From Rudaea sp. 3F27F6 (lineage in GTDB: Bacteria > Pseudomonadota > Gammaproteobacteria > Xanthomonadales > Rhodanobacteraceae), in contig NZ_SCNG01000004.1 in assembly GCF_005503555.1 (NCBI RefSeq), forward strand, positions 186,001 to 250,000: a stretch of DNA of 64,000 nt. The letters run 5' to 3'. The notes beneath the pieces were generated by a model. The model was not told the DNA's origin. It saw only the letters and a list, made by a program, of their open reading frames with translations, and ran no database searches. Every line of letters starts with the position of its first letter. Position 1 is the stretch's first letter. This document shows positions 32,961-42,472 of the stretch, in pieces. A program made the translations under genes and the position numbers.

Positions 32961-34142
32961 TCAGTGACCATCGCCTTCTCCCAGTTGTGCCTTGAGCAAC
33001 TGCGCCTTCAGCGCGAACGCGCCCGCGACAACGACCGCGTCGCCAGGACTGATGCCTTCGGCGACGATCGTGGTGTCGCCGATCACCGCACCGGTGCGCA
33101 CCGGCACCGCCTCGATGACACCGCCGGCGTTCTTGCGGAACACCACGCTGTCGCCCTGAAACTGCACGAGCGCGGCAGTCGGCACCGCAAGCGCGCCGCG
33201 CGAGCCGGCGCCGGCTTCCGCGTCCAGATAGACGTCGACGAAATCGCCGCCGTGCAGGCGGTCGTCGGGATTCGGCACTTCGATGCGCACCACTGCGTTG
33301 CGCGTGGCTTCGGAAGTGCGATGCGCGGTGCGCAACACCTTGCCGCTGATGCGCCGGTCGCCGATCACGATCGTCGCCGGGCTGCCGACGACGATGCGCG
33401 GCGCGGCGCCCGCCGGCAGCTTGGCGTCGACCCAGACGATCGACTCATCGACCAAGCGATAGAGCGTGCGGCCCGGTTCGATGCGCTCGCCGACAACGAA
33501 ATTGTCCTCGGTGATGCGGCCTTCGTGCGGGGCGCTCAAAGTGAACTGGCCGTTGACCGTGCCGGCCGAAGCGCCCGGCAGGCCGTACGCCTGCGCCTTG
33601 GCGCGTGCGCGGTCGAGCGCCACTTTGGCCTCGCCGATGCGGCGGCCGGACACGGCCTCGGGGCCGAGTTCGGAAACGCGCCGCCATTCCTGTTCGGCAA
33701 CACGCAACTCGGCCTGTGCGTCGGAAACCGCCACGCTGGCCAGAGTGACCAGCGGCGTGCCGGCGCGCACTTCGTCGCCGAGCTTGGCTTCGCGGCGCAC
33801 GACGAGCGCCTCCACGCGCGGAGTGATCAGCGTGGTGCCGTAGGCGTTGTCGAGCACTTCGCCCGGCGCGCGCAATTGCTCGCCGGCAACCGAAGGCTGT
33901 ACGACGGCGACGCGGATTCCGGCCGCGTCGAGCGCCGCGTCGCTCATCTTTACGCTGCGCGCATTTTCATTTTCCTCATGTGCCTCGCCTTTGCCCGCCT
34001 GCTCGGCAGTTTTACCGTTGCTCGCCGCAGCAGGTTGGGCGGAAGAGTTTTGCGGCGCCTTGGAACAAGCACCGAGGGCGAGCAGCGCGGCCGCGGTCAG
34101 CGGCCGCCATATCGATCGGGAATTCATCGTCGGGGTTCTCAT
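32961..34142 (-). CDS. czcB: RND efflux periplasmic adaptor (CzcB type)
   Basis: 393-aa membrane-fusion protein linking CzcA and CzcC. Lipoprotein signal with LALGAC box; a low-complexity His/Glu linker (GEAHEENENARS) follows. Adaptor landmarks: barrel-sandwich halves (GEVLDNAYGTTLITPRVEAL; GQFTLSAPHEGRITEDNFVV), short helical hairpin, beta-barrel (GDFVDVYLDAEAG; LAVPTAALVQFQGDSVVFRK). The ATG at 34142 overlaps the czcC stop (ATGA); an internal ATG at 34127 is the alternative. Confidence 0.92.
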   Translation of the reverse strand: MRTPTMNSRSIWRPLTAAALLALGACSKAPQNSSAQPAAASNGKTAEQAGKGEAHEENENARSVKMSDAALDAAGIRVAVVQPSVAGEQLRAPGEVLDNAYGTTLITPRVEALVVRREAKLGDEVRAGTPLVTLASVAVSDAQAELRVAEQEWRRVSELGPEAVSGRRIGEAKVALDRARAKAQAYGLPGASAGTVNGQFTLSAPHEGRITEDNFVVGERIEPGRTLYRLVDESIVWVDAKLPAGAAPRIVVGSPATIVIGDRRISGKVLRTAHRTSEATRNAVVRIEVPNPDDRLHGGDFVDVYLDAEAGAGSRGALAVPTAALVQFQGDSVVFRKNAGGVIEAVPVRTGAVIGDTTIVAEGISPGDAVVVAGAFALKAQLLKAQLGEGDGH

Positions 34143-35413
34143 AGGTTGCGCTCCAGTCCGGCCCACTCTTCGAGCTGGCCGGTCGCGGACAGATAGTCGG
34201 TATAGGTGCGCCAGAGCCGCGCCTGCAGCTTGGCGCCGGCCAATTGCGTGTCGAGGGTCTGCTTCAGCTGCAGCAGGTAGTCGGTCGTCGACAATTCGCC
34301 CTGGCGCCAGGAACGTTCGAGAAGATCGGCGCGGCGCGTCACGTCGGTGCCGCGGCTGCGCTGCCAGCCGGACCAGGCGCCGCGCGCTGCAGCGTAGCTG
34401 TCGACCGCGCGGCGGCGCTCGGCCTCCAGTTCCAACCGCACGCGCTGCAATTCGGCTTGGGCGGCGTCGGCCTCGGCTTGCGCGGCAACGACTTCGGCGC
34501 GGTAGGAATTGCGCACGAACAGCGGAATCGTCAGCGTCACTCCGTACACCCGGTCGGCCGGACCGCCCGCGCGATATTCCTTGCGCCCGCCGTACACGCC
34601 GACGGTGGGATCGGCGACGCGGTTGCGCCGCGCGACTTCGACTTCGCGGTCGCTTGCTGTTGCCATCGCCTGCGCAACCTGCCAGTCCGGCAGAGTCTGC
34701 AGATCGTCCGTCGCGGGTTGCGCCGGCGGAAATCCGTCGGCGGCCATATCGGACGATACGACCTCTTCGGCGACACCGCCGACGCTGCGGAACTTCGCCT
34801 CGGCTTCGGCCTGGTCGGCGAGCAACTGCGCCTGTTCGGCCTGCGCTTCGTCGCGGGCCAATAGAGCAAGATCGCGTTCCAGTCCGGAGATATCGCCGGC
34901 GGTGAACTGCTTTTCGGCCAAGGTCGAGAAGCGTGTGATCAAGGCGAGCCGGCGGTCCCCCGTGGCGACTTGCTGCTGCGCAGCCTGCAGATCGGCCCAG
35001 CCGGTCAGCCATTGCCTGGCGAAGTCGCGCCGACGCACGTGCGCTTCCGCGCTGGCGAGATCGAGCTTGGCGTTTGCCGCATCGCTGCGCACGCGCCGCT
35101 TGCCACTCAAATCCAAAGTCAGGTTCAAGCCTGCGCTGAGCGTTTTCTCTTCGCCGCCGTTGTCGCGGGTCAGTTGCAGTTCGGGGTTGTAGAGCGGTTG
35201 GCCGGCGGCGTCGAGCCGCGCGCGCGCGGCGGCGATTTGCGCTTCGGTCGCGCGGTAGCTCGGGTGTTGCTGCCATGCGCCGCGCAGGGCTTGGCGCAGC
35301 GGCGCCATGACACTGGCTTCAGCAGCGAACGCCGCCTGCGCAGCAAAGGTGAAGACCGCCACGGCCATGGCGGATCGCGCGACGAGGCGTCGCGCCAGTA
35401 AAAACAGGAACAT
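34139..35413 (-). CDS. czcC: Outer-membrane efflux protein (CzcC, TolC family)
   Basis: 424-aa TolC-like channel. The ATG at 35413 follows AGAGGATTTTTCC; it begins a signal peptide (LVARSAMAVAVFTFAAQAAFA). The two OEP repeats of long helices are visible: ARLDAAGQPLYNPELQLTRD with DLASAEAHVRRRDFARQWLT, and the second half TVGVYGGRKEYRAGGPADRV with QAELQRVRLELEAERRRAVD. First pump gene of the operon, after a small Cys-rich protein gene. Confidence 0.92.
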   Translation of the reverse strand: MFLFLLARRLVARSAMAVAVFTFAAQAAFAAEASVMAPLRQALRGAWQQHPSYRATEAQIAAARARLDAAGQPLYNPELQLTRDNGGEEKTLSAGLNLTLDLSGKRRVRSDAANAKLDLASAEAHVRRRDFARQWLTGWADLQAAQQQVATGDRRLALITRFSTLAEKQFTAGDISGLERDLALLARDEAQAEQAQLLADQAEAEAKFRSVGGVAEEVVSSDMAADGFPPAQPATDDLQTLPDWQVAQAMATASDREVEVARRNRVADPTVGVYGGRKEYRAGGPADRVYGVTLTIPLFVRNSYRAEVVAAQAEADAAQAELQRVRLELEAERRRAVDSYAAARGAWSGWQRSRGTDVTRRADLLERSWRQGELSTTDYLLQLKQTLDTQLAGAKLQARLWRTYTDYLSATGQLEEWAGLERNL

Positions 35414-35476
35414 GGAAAAATCCTCTGAGTCGACCAAGACCTTCCGCTCAGAGCGGAAGGCGCCTGCAGTGCGACG

Positions 35477-35863
35477 TCAGACGATTGGAGGGCGCAGTAC
35501 GGATTCGCGCGGTGAGAGCGGCGGCGAGGCTGCCGTCATCGGCAAGGCAACGCCGGAGAAAACCAGCGACGGCAGCGCCACGACCGGCGTGGACAAGGCG
35601 GACCCGTGCAGGCATCCACAATGACAGCCGCCGGAATTCGCATGCCAGCAGGCGGCGCCAACGGCGTCGTCGCCGCTATCGGCGACGGCCACGCTGACGG
35701 TGGCGGTCGCATTCGGCTTTGCACCGGCGTCCATCTGGCTACCGTCGCTCAAGCACGCCATCGCCACGCCGACCTTGAACAGGATCGCGACCACGCCGAA
35801 CCACGCCACCGCGAAAAGGCGGCGGCGCAGGCGCGTAATCAGCGGCGGCAGGGAGCGATCCAT
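35477..35863 (-). CDS. Small Cys/His-rich membrane protein upstream of czcC (CzcI-like position)
   Basis: 128 aa. The ATG at 35863 gives a basic N-terminus and one membrane segment (FAVAWFGVVAILFKVGVAMA). The following periplasmic part has a dense metal-binding-like motif, CWHANSGGCHCGCLHG, at about residues 74-89. Position directly before czcC (63 bases) equals that of the Cupriavidus regulator CzcI, but the sequence similarity is only in size and Cys/His content. A role in periplasmic metal binding or sensing is inferred. Confidence 0.7.
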   Translation of the reverse strand: MDRSLPPLITRLRRRLFAVAWFGVVAILFKVGVAMACLSDGSQMDAGAKPNATATVSVAVADSGDDAVGAACWHANSGGCHCGCLHGSALSTPVVALPSLVFSGVALPMTAASPPLSPRESVLRPPIV

Positions 35864-36034
35864 GCGGCGCACTCTAGCCGCTGCACGCAGGGTTATACAA
35901 TTTCAAAGCACGGACAAACTTGCGTTGCCGCACATTCTTGGCGGCGTGCGCAGCGTGCATCCATGCCTTTCGGCCTATATGCCGGCTTGGCGGCGGGCAT
36001 AGAATCGGCGCCACTTCATTGCCGGAGCGCCGCC

Positions 36035-38053
36035 ATGTCGATACGACCGAAAGTGCTGTTCCTTGCCTGTGCCGCGTTCTCGGTATCGGCTTATGCGCAG
36101 CACGGTATCGATGCGGGTGACATCAATCGCAACGGCGCGGCGTGCAACGATTTCTTCGACTACGCCAACGGCGCCTGGCGCACCGCGCATCCGATCCCCG
36201 ACTACATGGACCGCTGGAGCCGGCGTTGGGAATCGGGCGAAATCAACAAGGAGCACGTGCGCGACATCCTTACCGACGTGTCGAAGAAGACCGATTGGTC
36301 CAAGGGCAGCGCGGAGCAGTTGTCGGGCGACTTTTATGCCGCGTGCATGGACGACGCGCGCATCGATGCACTCGGCGCCAAGCCGGTGCAGCCGCTGCTC
36401 GACGAAGTGCGCGCGTTGAAGACGCCGGCCGATGTGCAGCGCACGATCGCTCATCTGCACGACATCGGCATCGCCGTGCCGTTCGGCCTGATGCCGGCGC
36501 AGGATTTGCACGATCCGACCCAGATGATCGCCCACCTGACCGCGGGCGGCCTCGGCCTGCCCGATCGCGACTATTACCTGAAGCCGGAAAAGCGTTTCGC
36601 CGAAGCGCGCGAGAAATATCTCGTGCACGTGGCGAAGATGTTCGAACTCGCCGGCGAAAAACCCGCGGCAGCGAAATCAGATGCGGCGACCGTGTTCGCG
36701 TTCGAGAAGCGCCTCGCCGAAGCCTCGCTCGACAATGTTGCCCTGCGCGACCCGACGCAGCAGGATCACAAGACCCGCTTCGCCGATCTCGGCAGACTCG
36801 CGCCGAGTTTCGACTGGGCCGCGTACTTCGACGCGGGCAAGCTGGCGCATGCGGACCTCAATGTCACCCAGCCGAAGTTTCTGCAGCAGTTCGACAAAGA
36901 GCTGAAATCGACGCCGGTCGCGCAATGGCGCAGCTATCTCGAATGGCAGGTGCTCAACGCCGCGGCCGATTCGCTGTCGGCAGCGTTCGTCGAGCAGAAT
37001 TTCGCCTTCAACGGCAAATATCTCAGCGGTGCGAAGGAGATGAAGCCGCGCTGGAAGCGCTGCGCCGAATCCGCCGACAACCAGCTCGGCGAGGCGCTCG
37101 GCAAGAAATACGTCGAGAAATATTTCCCGCCCGAAGCCAAGGCGCGCACGCAGGAGATGACGAAGTACATCCTGCTCGCGATGGGCGACGTGATCCGCGA
37201 TCTCGACTGGATGAGCGCGGAGACCAAGAAGAAGGCGCAGGAGAAACTCGCCTCATTCACCGTTAAGGTCGGCTATCCCGACAAGTGGAAAGACTACGCC
37301 GGCGTGCAAATTTCGCGCGGCTCGTACTGGGACGACGTGGTCGCCGCGTCGCGCTGGAACGTGGACGACGGCCGCGGCCAGATCGGCAAGCCAGTCGACC
37401 GCGCGCGCTGGGGCATGACGCCGCCAACCTCGAACGCGTACTACAACCCGCTGCTCAACGAGATCGTTTTCCCGGCCGGCATTCTGCAACCGCCCGCGTT
37501 CGACGTGAAGGCGAACGACGCGGTGAACTATGGCGCGATCGGCGTGGTGATCGGCCACGAGATCACCCACGGCTTCGACGATGAAGGTTCGCAGTTCGAC
37601 GCGAAGGGCGCGCTGAGCAACTGGTGGACGCCGCAGGACAAAGAAAAATTCAACGCGCGCGCGCAGTGCGTGGTGAAGCAGTTCGACGGTTACTTTATCG
37701 AGCCGAACATCCACCACAACGGCAAGCTCGTGCTCGGCGAATCGATCGCCGATCTCGGCGGCGCCAAGCTCGCCTTCCTCGCTTACAAGAAATCGCGCGA
37801 AGGTAAAGCGCCGGAGCCGACCCTCGACGGCTTCACCCCGGAACAGCAGTTCTTTATCGCTTGGGGCCAGTGGCGCGGCGACGAGATCCGTCCCGAAGCG
37901 CAGCGCAAGATGGTGCAAGGCGACCCGCATCCGATCGCCAAGTACCGCGTGAACGGTCCGCTGTCGAACCTGCCCGCGTTCAAGGACACCTTCCAGTGCA
38001 AGGCCGACGCGGCCATGGTTCGCCCCGCGGCCGATCGCTGCGAGGTCTGGTAA
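36035..38053 (+). CDS. M13 family zinc metallopeptidase (neprilysin/PepO type)
   Basis: 672-aa exported endopeptidase. The ATG at 36035 gives a signal peptide (MSIRPKVLFLACAAFSVSAYA). The M13 N-domain starts with ACNDFFDYANGAWRTAHPIP. Zinc site: H508-E509-x-x-H512 in IGHEITHGFDDEGSQFD, with the third ligand in GESIADLGGAKLAFLAY. The terminal FKCK/W-type end (ADRCEVW) is complete. It degrades peptides in the periplasm or outside. Divergent from the czc operon; no operon partner. Confidence 0.95.
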   Translation: MSIRPKVLFLACAAFSVSAYAQHGIDAGDINRNGAACNDFFDYANGAWRTAHPIPDYMDRWSRRWESGEINKEHVRDILTDVSKKTDWSKGSAEQLSGDFYAACMDDARIDALGAKPVQPLLDEVRALKTPADVQRTIAHLHDIGIAVPFGLMPAQDLHDPTQMIAHLTAGGLGLPDRDYYLKPEKRFAEAREKYLVHVAKMFELAGEKPAAAKSDAATVFAFEKRLAEASLDNVALRDPTQQDHKTRFADLGRLAPSFDWAAYFDAGKLAHADLNVTQPKFLQQFDKELKSTPVAQWRSYLEWQVLNAAADSLSAAFVEQNFAFNGKYLSGAKEMKPRWKRCAESADNQLGEALGKKYVEKYFPPEAKARTQEMTKYILLAMGDVIRDLDWMSAETKKKAQEKLASFTVKVGYPDKWKDYAGVQISRGSYWDDVVAASRWNVDDGRGQIGKPVDRARWGMTPPTSNAYYNPLLNEIVFPAGILQPPAFDVKANDAVNYGAIGVVIGHEITHGFDDEGSQFDAKGALSNWWTPQDKEKFNARAQCVVKQFDGYFIEPNIHHNGKLVLGESIADLGGAKLAFLAYKKSREGKAPEPTLDGFTPEQQFFIAWGQWRGDEIRPEAQRKMVQGDPHPIAKYRVNGPLSNLPAFKDTFQCKADAAMVRPAADRCEVW

Positions 38054-38113
38054 CGCACTGCATCGCCGCCGCCCGCCTGGGAATGATTCACCGGCGGGCG
38101 GTGTGGATGCCGC

Positions 38114-39490
38114 TCAGGAAAACACGCTCAGATTTTTCGCGATGTCCTTGCCGGCATACGGCGGGAACACGTCGAGTTCGAGATCGGGATTGCCGATCAG
38201 CATCGCCTTGGTATTGCTCAGCGCGTCGAATCCCGCTTTGCCGTAGTACTTGCCCATGCCGCTGTAGCCGACGCCGCCGAACGGCAGGCTGTCGATCCAG
38301 CAATGCAGGTTGGTCTGATTGACGCAGCCGCCGCCGAACGAGAGGCTGCCGAGCACGTAGTCGATGTTCGCCTGATTCTTGCTGAAGACATAGGCGGCGA
38401 GCGATTTCGGCTTGCGCTTGATGATGCCGACGATGTCCTTGAGATCGCGGTAGGCCATCACCGGCAGCACCGGGCCGAATACTTCCTGCTGCAGCGCCGG
38501 ATCGCTCCATTCCGACGGATACAGCACGGTCGGCTCGACATAGCGCGCCTCGATGTCGCAGCGTCCGCCATGCACCACCTTGTGCGGCAGGATGTATCCG
38601 GCGACGCGCTCGGCGTCGTGTTTGCTGATCATGCGCGCGAAGTCGGGGCTCTGCTGCGGGTCCTCGCCGTACATCTTGACGATGGCCGCCTTGAGCTTGC
38701 GGATGAATTCATCGGCGACGCTCTCGTGCACGTAGACGTAGCCCGGCGCGATGCACCATTGCCCCGAGATGGCGTTGTGGCCCCAGGCGATGCGGTCCGC
38801 GGCGATGTCGAGATTCGCCGTCTCGTCGACGATGGTCGGATTCTGCCCGCCGAGTTCGAGCAGGACCGGCGTGAGATTTTCCGCGGCCGCGCGCATGACG
38901 ATCTTGCCAACCGCGGAACTGCCGGTGAAGAAGATGAAGTCGAACGGCAGTTGCAGCAGCTCGGCGATTTCCTCGCGGCCGCCCGTCACCACGGCGACGT
39001 TCTCGGGGGCGAAGTACTGCGGAATGATTTTCTCGAACAACGCCGCCGTCGCCGGCGTGGTGTTCGCCGGCTTGAGGATCACCGTGTTGCCGGCCGCGAG
39101 CGCGGCGATGGCCGGATCGAGCAGCAACAGGATCGGCGCGTTGAACGGACCGATCACGAGGGTGACGCCGTACGGTTCCTTGTAGATGACGCCGCGATTG
39201 CCGGTGGCTTCGAGCCCGGCCGGGATCGGCACCGGCTGCGGCGTCATCAGTTCCTTGAGATGTTCGCGGTAATAGCGGATCACGCCGGTCGGCACGGTGA
39301 TCTCGAACAACTGCTCGAACGGCGGCTTGCCGAAGTCCTGATACAGCGCGGCGCAGAATTCGTCCTGATGTTCGCGCAGCATGCGTTCCATGCGTTCGAG
39401 CTGGTCGATGCGCCACGCGTACGGCTTCGTCGCGTCGCTGAGGAAATGCTCGCGCTGCGCATCGAGCAGCGCCTGGAATCGGTTCGCCAT
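38114..39490 (-). CDS. Aldehyde dehydrogenase (class 3-like)
   Basis: 458-aa NAD(P)-dependent aldehyde dehydrogenase; the short length and C-terminus are those of ALDH class 3/coniferyl-aldehyde type. The ATG at 39490 (MANRFQALLDAQREHFLSDA) is chosen. Motifs: PFNAPILLLLDPAIAALAAG (Rossmann), general base Glu in LLELGGQNPTIVD, catalytic Cys in SGQWCIAPGYVYV. Substrate unknown. It lies 14 bases after an SDR gene; the pair could oxidise an alcohol in two steps. Confidence 0.93.
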   Translation of the reverse strand: MANRFQALLDAQREHFLSDATKPYAWRIDQLERMERMLREHQDEFCAALYQDFGKPPFEQLFEITVPTGVIRYYREHLKELMTPQPVPIPAGLEATGNRGVIYKEPYGVTLVIGPFNAPILLLLDPAIAALAAGNTVILKPANTTPATAALFEKIIPQYFAPENVAVVTGGREEIAELLQLPFDFIFFTGSSAVGKIVMRAAAENLTPVLLELGGQNPTIVDETANLDIAADRIAWGHNAISGQWCIAPGYVYVHESVADEFIRKLKAAIVKMYGEDPQQSPDFARMISKHDAERVAGYILPHKVVHGGRCDIEARYVEPTVLYPSEWSDPALQQEVFGPVLPVMAYRDLKDIVGIIKRKPKSLAAYVFSKNQANIDYVLGSLSFGGGCVNQTNLHCWIDSLPFGGVGYSGMGKYYGKAGFDALSNTKAMLIGNPDLELDVFPPYAGKDIAKNLSVFS

Positions 39491-39504
39491 GACCCGCGCT
39501 CCCG

Positions 39505-40278
39505 CTACTTGGTCGTGTAGCCGCCGTTGATCAGGATCGTCTGCCCGGTGATCCACCAGCCGTCCGAAACTAGGAAACGGATGAACGGCACGACGTCCTG
39601 GATATCGGTCAGGCCGGTCTTGGAAAACTTCGACAGCGCCGCGGCCGTCTTGTGGTAAGCCACCGCATCGGCGCCTTCGGCCGGATAGAAGAACGGCGTG
39701 TCCATCGGGCCCGGGCCGACCGCGGTCACCGAAATACCGCGCTCGCCAAACTCCTTCGACGCGGCGCGCGTGAAGTGCTCTACCGGCGCCTTGGTGCCTT
39801 CGTAAGCCGCGTAGAACGGTGTGTACGCGCCGAGCAGCGAAGTCACCAGGGTGACGACCTTGCCGTTGTCGTTGACGTGCTTGCCGGCTTCCTTGAGAAA
39901 GAAGAACGCCGACTTCGAATTCACCGCGGTCATCTCGTCGTACTCGGCTTCGCTGATTTCGACCATCGGCTTCTTCAGCACCTTGCCGACCGTATTGATC
40001 GCGATGTCGGGCCGGCCGACCGCGGCAACCGTGTCGGCAAACAACTTTTCGACCGCGGCCGCGCTGGTCAGATCGGCCTGGAACGCCACGGCCTTGGCGC
40101 CGGCGGCCTGGATGGCGGCGACGGTCGCTTCGGCTTCAGCCTTCGACGACGCGCTGTTGTAGTGCACCGCGATCGCCTTCACGCCGTTCGCGGCGAGGTC
40201 GCGCGCGATAAGGCCGCCGAGGTTTTTCGCGCCGCCCGCGATCAGCGCGACTTTGCCCTTGATGGAATGGTCTGCCAT
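39505..40278 (-). CDS. Short-chain dehydrogenase/reductase
   Basis: 257-aa classical SDR. Cofactor loop GGAKNLGG (residues 15-22), NTVG replacing the usual NNAG, and catalytic Ser in TLVTSLLGAY with Y-x-x-x-K in YEGTK are present. The C-terminal DGWWITGQTILINGGYTTK is a typical SDR end. NAD(P) preference is not certain. First gene of a two-gene operon with the aldehyde dehydrogenase; ribosome site ACGGAGATTCTC. Confidence 0.93.
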   Translation of the reverse strand: MADHSIKGKVALIAGGAKNLGGLIARDLAANGVKAIAVHYNSASSKAEAEATVAAIQAAGAKAVAFQADLTSAAAVEKLFADTVAAVGRPDIAINTVGKVLKKPMVEISEAEYDEMTAVNSKSAFFFLKEAGKHVNDNGKVVTLVTSLLGAYTPFYAAYEGTKAPVEHFTRAASKEFGERGISVTAVGPGPMDTPFFYPAEGADAVAYHKTAAALSKFSKTGLTDIQDVVPFIRFLVSDGWWITGQTILINGGYTTK

Positions 40279-40619
40279 GAGAATCTCCGTTCGATGGGTG
40301 GGAACGTGATTCTAGGCAAGGCGCGCACGCGGATTGGACAGCGCGGCCTGGATGGATTGTCCAGAATATCCGCCCAATCCCGTATGTCGCGCAGGCGAAA
40401 CTTTCGCTACGGGCTACTTATCGATGGGGCGCAAACTAGTATTCATTCGTTCGGACTGAGCGTAGCGCTGAAGACATGGAGGCGAAGCCTCCTGCATAAA
40501 CCCGTTCGGGCTGAGCGTAGCGCCGAAGGCGCGGAGTCGAAGCCCGTCGCGACGGCACTTCGACTTCGCCGCTGCGCGGCTACGCTCAGTGCGAACGGTT
40601 AAAACCTCATCGCATCGAG
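40279..40619. other. Gene-free stretch with a REP-like cluster
   Basis: The region upstream of the SDR gene and downstream of the DUF885 gene holds no ORF of note. It is dominated by the three repeat copies at 40448-40599. Confidence 0.6.
40448..40599. repeat. Two direct copies and one inverted copy of a 42-bp repeat
   Basis: Copy 1 at 40448-40489 and copy 2 at 40503-40544 match in 36 of 42 positions (common core CGTTCGG-CTGAGCGTAGCG, then GAAG and CGAAGCC). Copy 3, inverted and partly rearranged, lies at about 40554-40599 (CTACGCTCAG core). Arms can pair, giving long hairpins behind the DUF885 gene. This CTGAGCGTAGC unit is a common dispersed REP-like family. Confidence 0.8.
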
Positions 40620-42434
40620 TCAACAGGCAGACGCCGCGGATGCGGATGCGGATGCGGAAGCGCGCATCGTGTCGGACAGTCTGCGCAGGCGCGCATCGAG
40701 CACCGGAAACGGCACGATGCCGGCCGAGAGCACCGCGTCGTGATAGCGGCGCACGTCGAAGTCGCGGCCGACTGCAGCTTGCGTACTCCGGCGCAGATGC
40801 TTGAACTCCTCGCCGCCGCCCCAGTAACACGCGGCCAAGCCCGGGAAATCCGCGGCATAGGCCAGGGCCAAGCGCCGGCGCAGTTGCGGCCGCGTGATCG
40901 CGTCGCGCGCGAAGTATTGCTCGGCCCGGTCAAGCGTCCAGCGCTTCACATGCATGCCGGTGTCGACCACGGTACTGATCGCCATACGCCGGTCCATCAG
41001 GCGGTGAGCGTAGAGACCGAGCGCATCGTCGTCGTAGACGCCGGCTTCGACGGCGAGGCTGCGCGCGTACTCCGCCCAGCCTTCCGGATAGCCGGAGATG
41101 ATGAAAGCCTTGCGATAAGGCGACAGCGCGGCGTTCGCCTGGATGCTGTCGATCTGCAAGTGATGGCCCGGCACGAGTTCGTGGTAGATCAGCGGCGACG
41201 CCCAAAACCAGGACGCGTCCTTGAGATTGCCGCCGTTGAAGAAGTAGGTACCGCGCGGCGTGGTCTCGCTGGCCGGGCCGTAGTAGCCGTTGACCATGAG
41301 CGCTTCGAGTTCCGGCGCTTCGGGCGCCACGTCGTACGGCTTCGACGGCGGGCGCAGAAAGAAGCGCGACAGATGCGGCTCGAACCGCGCGAGCGCAGCG
41401 CGGAAGCGCGCGGCGACCTCGTCGGTGTTCGCGGCTTTCCAGCGCGCGCCGTCGAGCAGTTCCTGGTGGAAGGCCTGCGCCGATCCGCTGAAGCCGAGTT
41501 TGCGCCGCATTCCGGCCAGCTCGCTGTCGATCTCGGCGACGGTCTGCAGGGCGCGTTCGTGCACTTCTTTCGGATCGTGCTGCCGAGACAGGCGCACGCC
41601 GCAGAGAAAACGGTAGTACTCCGGTCCGTCGGCGAATTGCCAGAGCCCAACCGCCGGTTTCGCCTTCGGCAGATAGCTTTGCTTGAGTGTCGCAGCCAGT
41701 TGCTGCAATGCCGGGACGACACGGCGGTCCAGGGTTTTTCCGGCACGTGCGCTGAAATCGTCGGCACGCGCGCCAGCAACGTCTTTCAGGCGTGCGCGCG
41801 CCGGCACAAAAGTCGCGGCCGGCTGGCCGAGAAGCTCGTCGAGGTAGCGCACGATGCCGACGACTTCCTCGCGCGGATAGACAATGCCGCGCGCGATCTG
41901 ACCGCGCAGCTTCGCGTCGATCTGGCCGATGTAGGCCGGCGAGGCGTCGAGCAGGGCCAGGTAGCGGTCCTGTGCTTCGTTCGTCGCCAGTGACGCCGCG
42001 GCGAGGCGATCGGTCAACACGGACAACACCGACGTATACGGACCGAGCGGAAAGTCGAGCCAGTAGTAGCGATGCCAGCCGAGGCTCGCTTCGAGATCCC
42101 AGCGCAAGACGTCGGCCGTTTCGCGATCGTCGTCGCTCAGCGCCGTGGCACGTAACCGCTCCAGGCGTACTAGCCAGGCCTCGGTTCTGCGCGCGGATGC
42201 CTGCGAATAGTCGAATGACAAATCGGGCAGCGGCGCATCGGCATGTGCGTAGGGCAACCAGCCCGAGGCATTCGGCCGTGGTTGGCGCGCAGTCTCGTCG
42301 AGGATCGCGTCGAGCGTGTCGCGCGCGGGCGCAGCCGTTGGTGCGGCCGCCACCGCAGTGAACGAAGGCATCGCGCCGGCGATGCCGGCCGCAGTTAGGC
42401 TGCGCAGGAACTCGCGGCGGTTGAACACGGGCAT
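40620..42434 (-). CDS. DUF885 metallohydrolase-like protein, exported
   Basis: 604 aa from ATG 42434. The N-terminus FNRREFLRSLTAAGIAGAMP is a Tat-like signal (RR-x-F-L). The DUF885 core has HELVPGHHLQ (probable zinc site, H-E-x-x-x-x-H) and GYPEGWAEYARSLAVEAGVY (EGW.EY). Similarity to carboxypeptidase-like metallopeptidases (gluzincin-type) suggests peptidase activity, unproven. The last residues are Ala-Ser repeats from a GCGGAT hexamer. Monocistronic, divergent from the kinase gene. Confidence 0.9.
   Translation of the reverse strand: MPVFNRREFLRSLTAAGIAGAMPSFTAVAAAPTAAPARDTLDAILDETARQPRPNASGWLPYAHADAPLPDLSFDYSQASARRTEAWLVRLERLRATALSDDDRETADVLRWDLEASLGWHRYYWLDFPLGPYTSVLSVLTDRLAAASLATNEAQDRYLALLDASPAYIGQIDAKLRGQIARGIVYPREEVVGIVRYLDELLGQPAATFVPARARLKDVAGARADDFSARAGKTLDRRVVPALQQLAATLKQSYLPKAKPAVGLWQFADGPEYYRFLCGVRLSRQHDPKEVHERALQTVAEIDSELAGMRRKLGFSGSAQAFHQELLDGARWKAANTDEVAARFRAALARFEPHLSRFFLRPPSKPYDVAPEAPELEALMVNGYYGPASETTPRGTYFFNGGNLKDASWFWASPLIYHELVPGHHLQIDSIQANAALSPYRKAFIISGYPEGWAEYARSLAVEAGVYDDDALGLYAHRLMDRRMAISTVVDTGMHVKRWTLDRAEQYFARDAITRPQLRRRLALAYAADFPGLAACYWGGGEEFKHLRRSTQAAVGRDFDVRRYHDAVLSAGIVPFPVLDARLRRLSDTMRASASASASAASAC
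40636..40659. repeat. Hexanucleotide repeat at the DUF885 3' end
   Basis: GCGGAT three times (40636-40653) followed by GCGGAA; encodes the Ala-Ser tail of the DUF885 protein and may vary in length. Confidence 0.6.
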
Positions 42435-42472
42435 GATCGATACTCCCCTGATTGATCTTGATTGAGCGGAAA

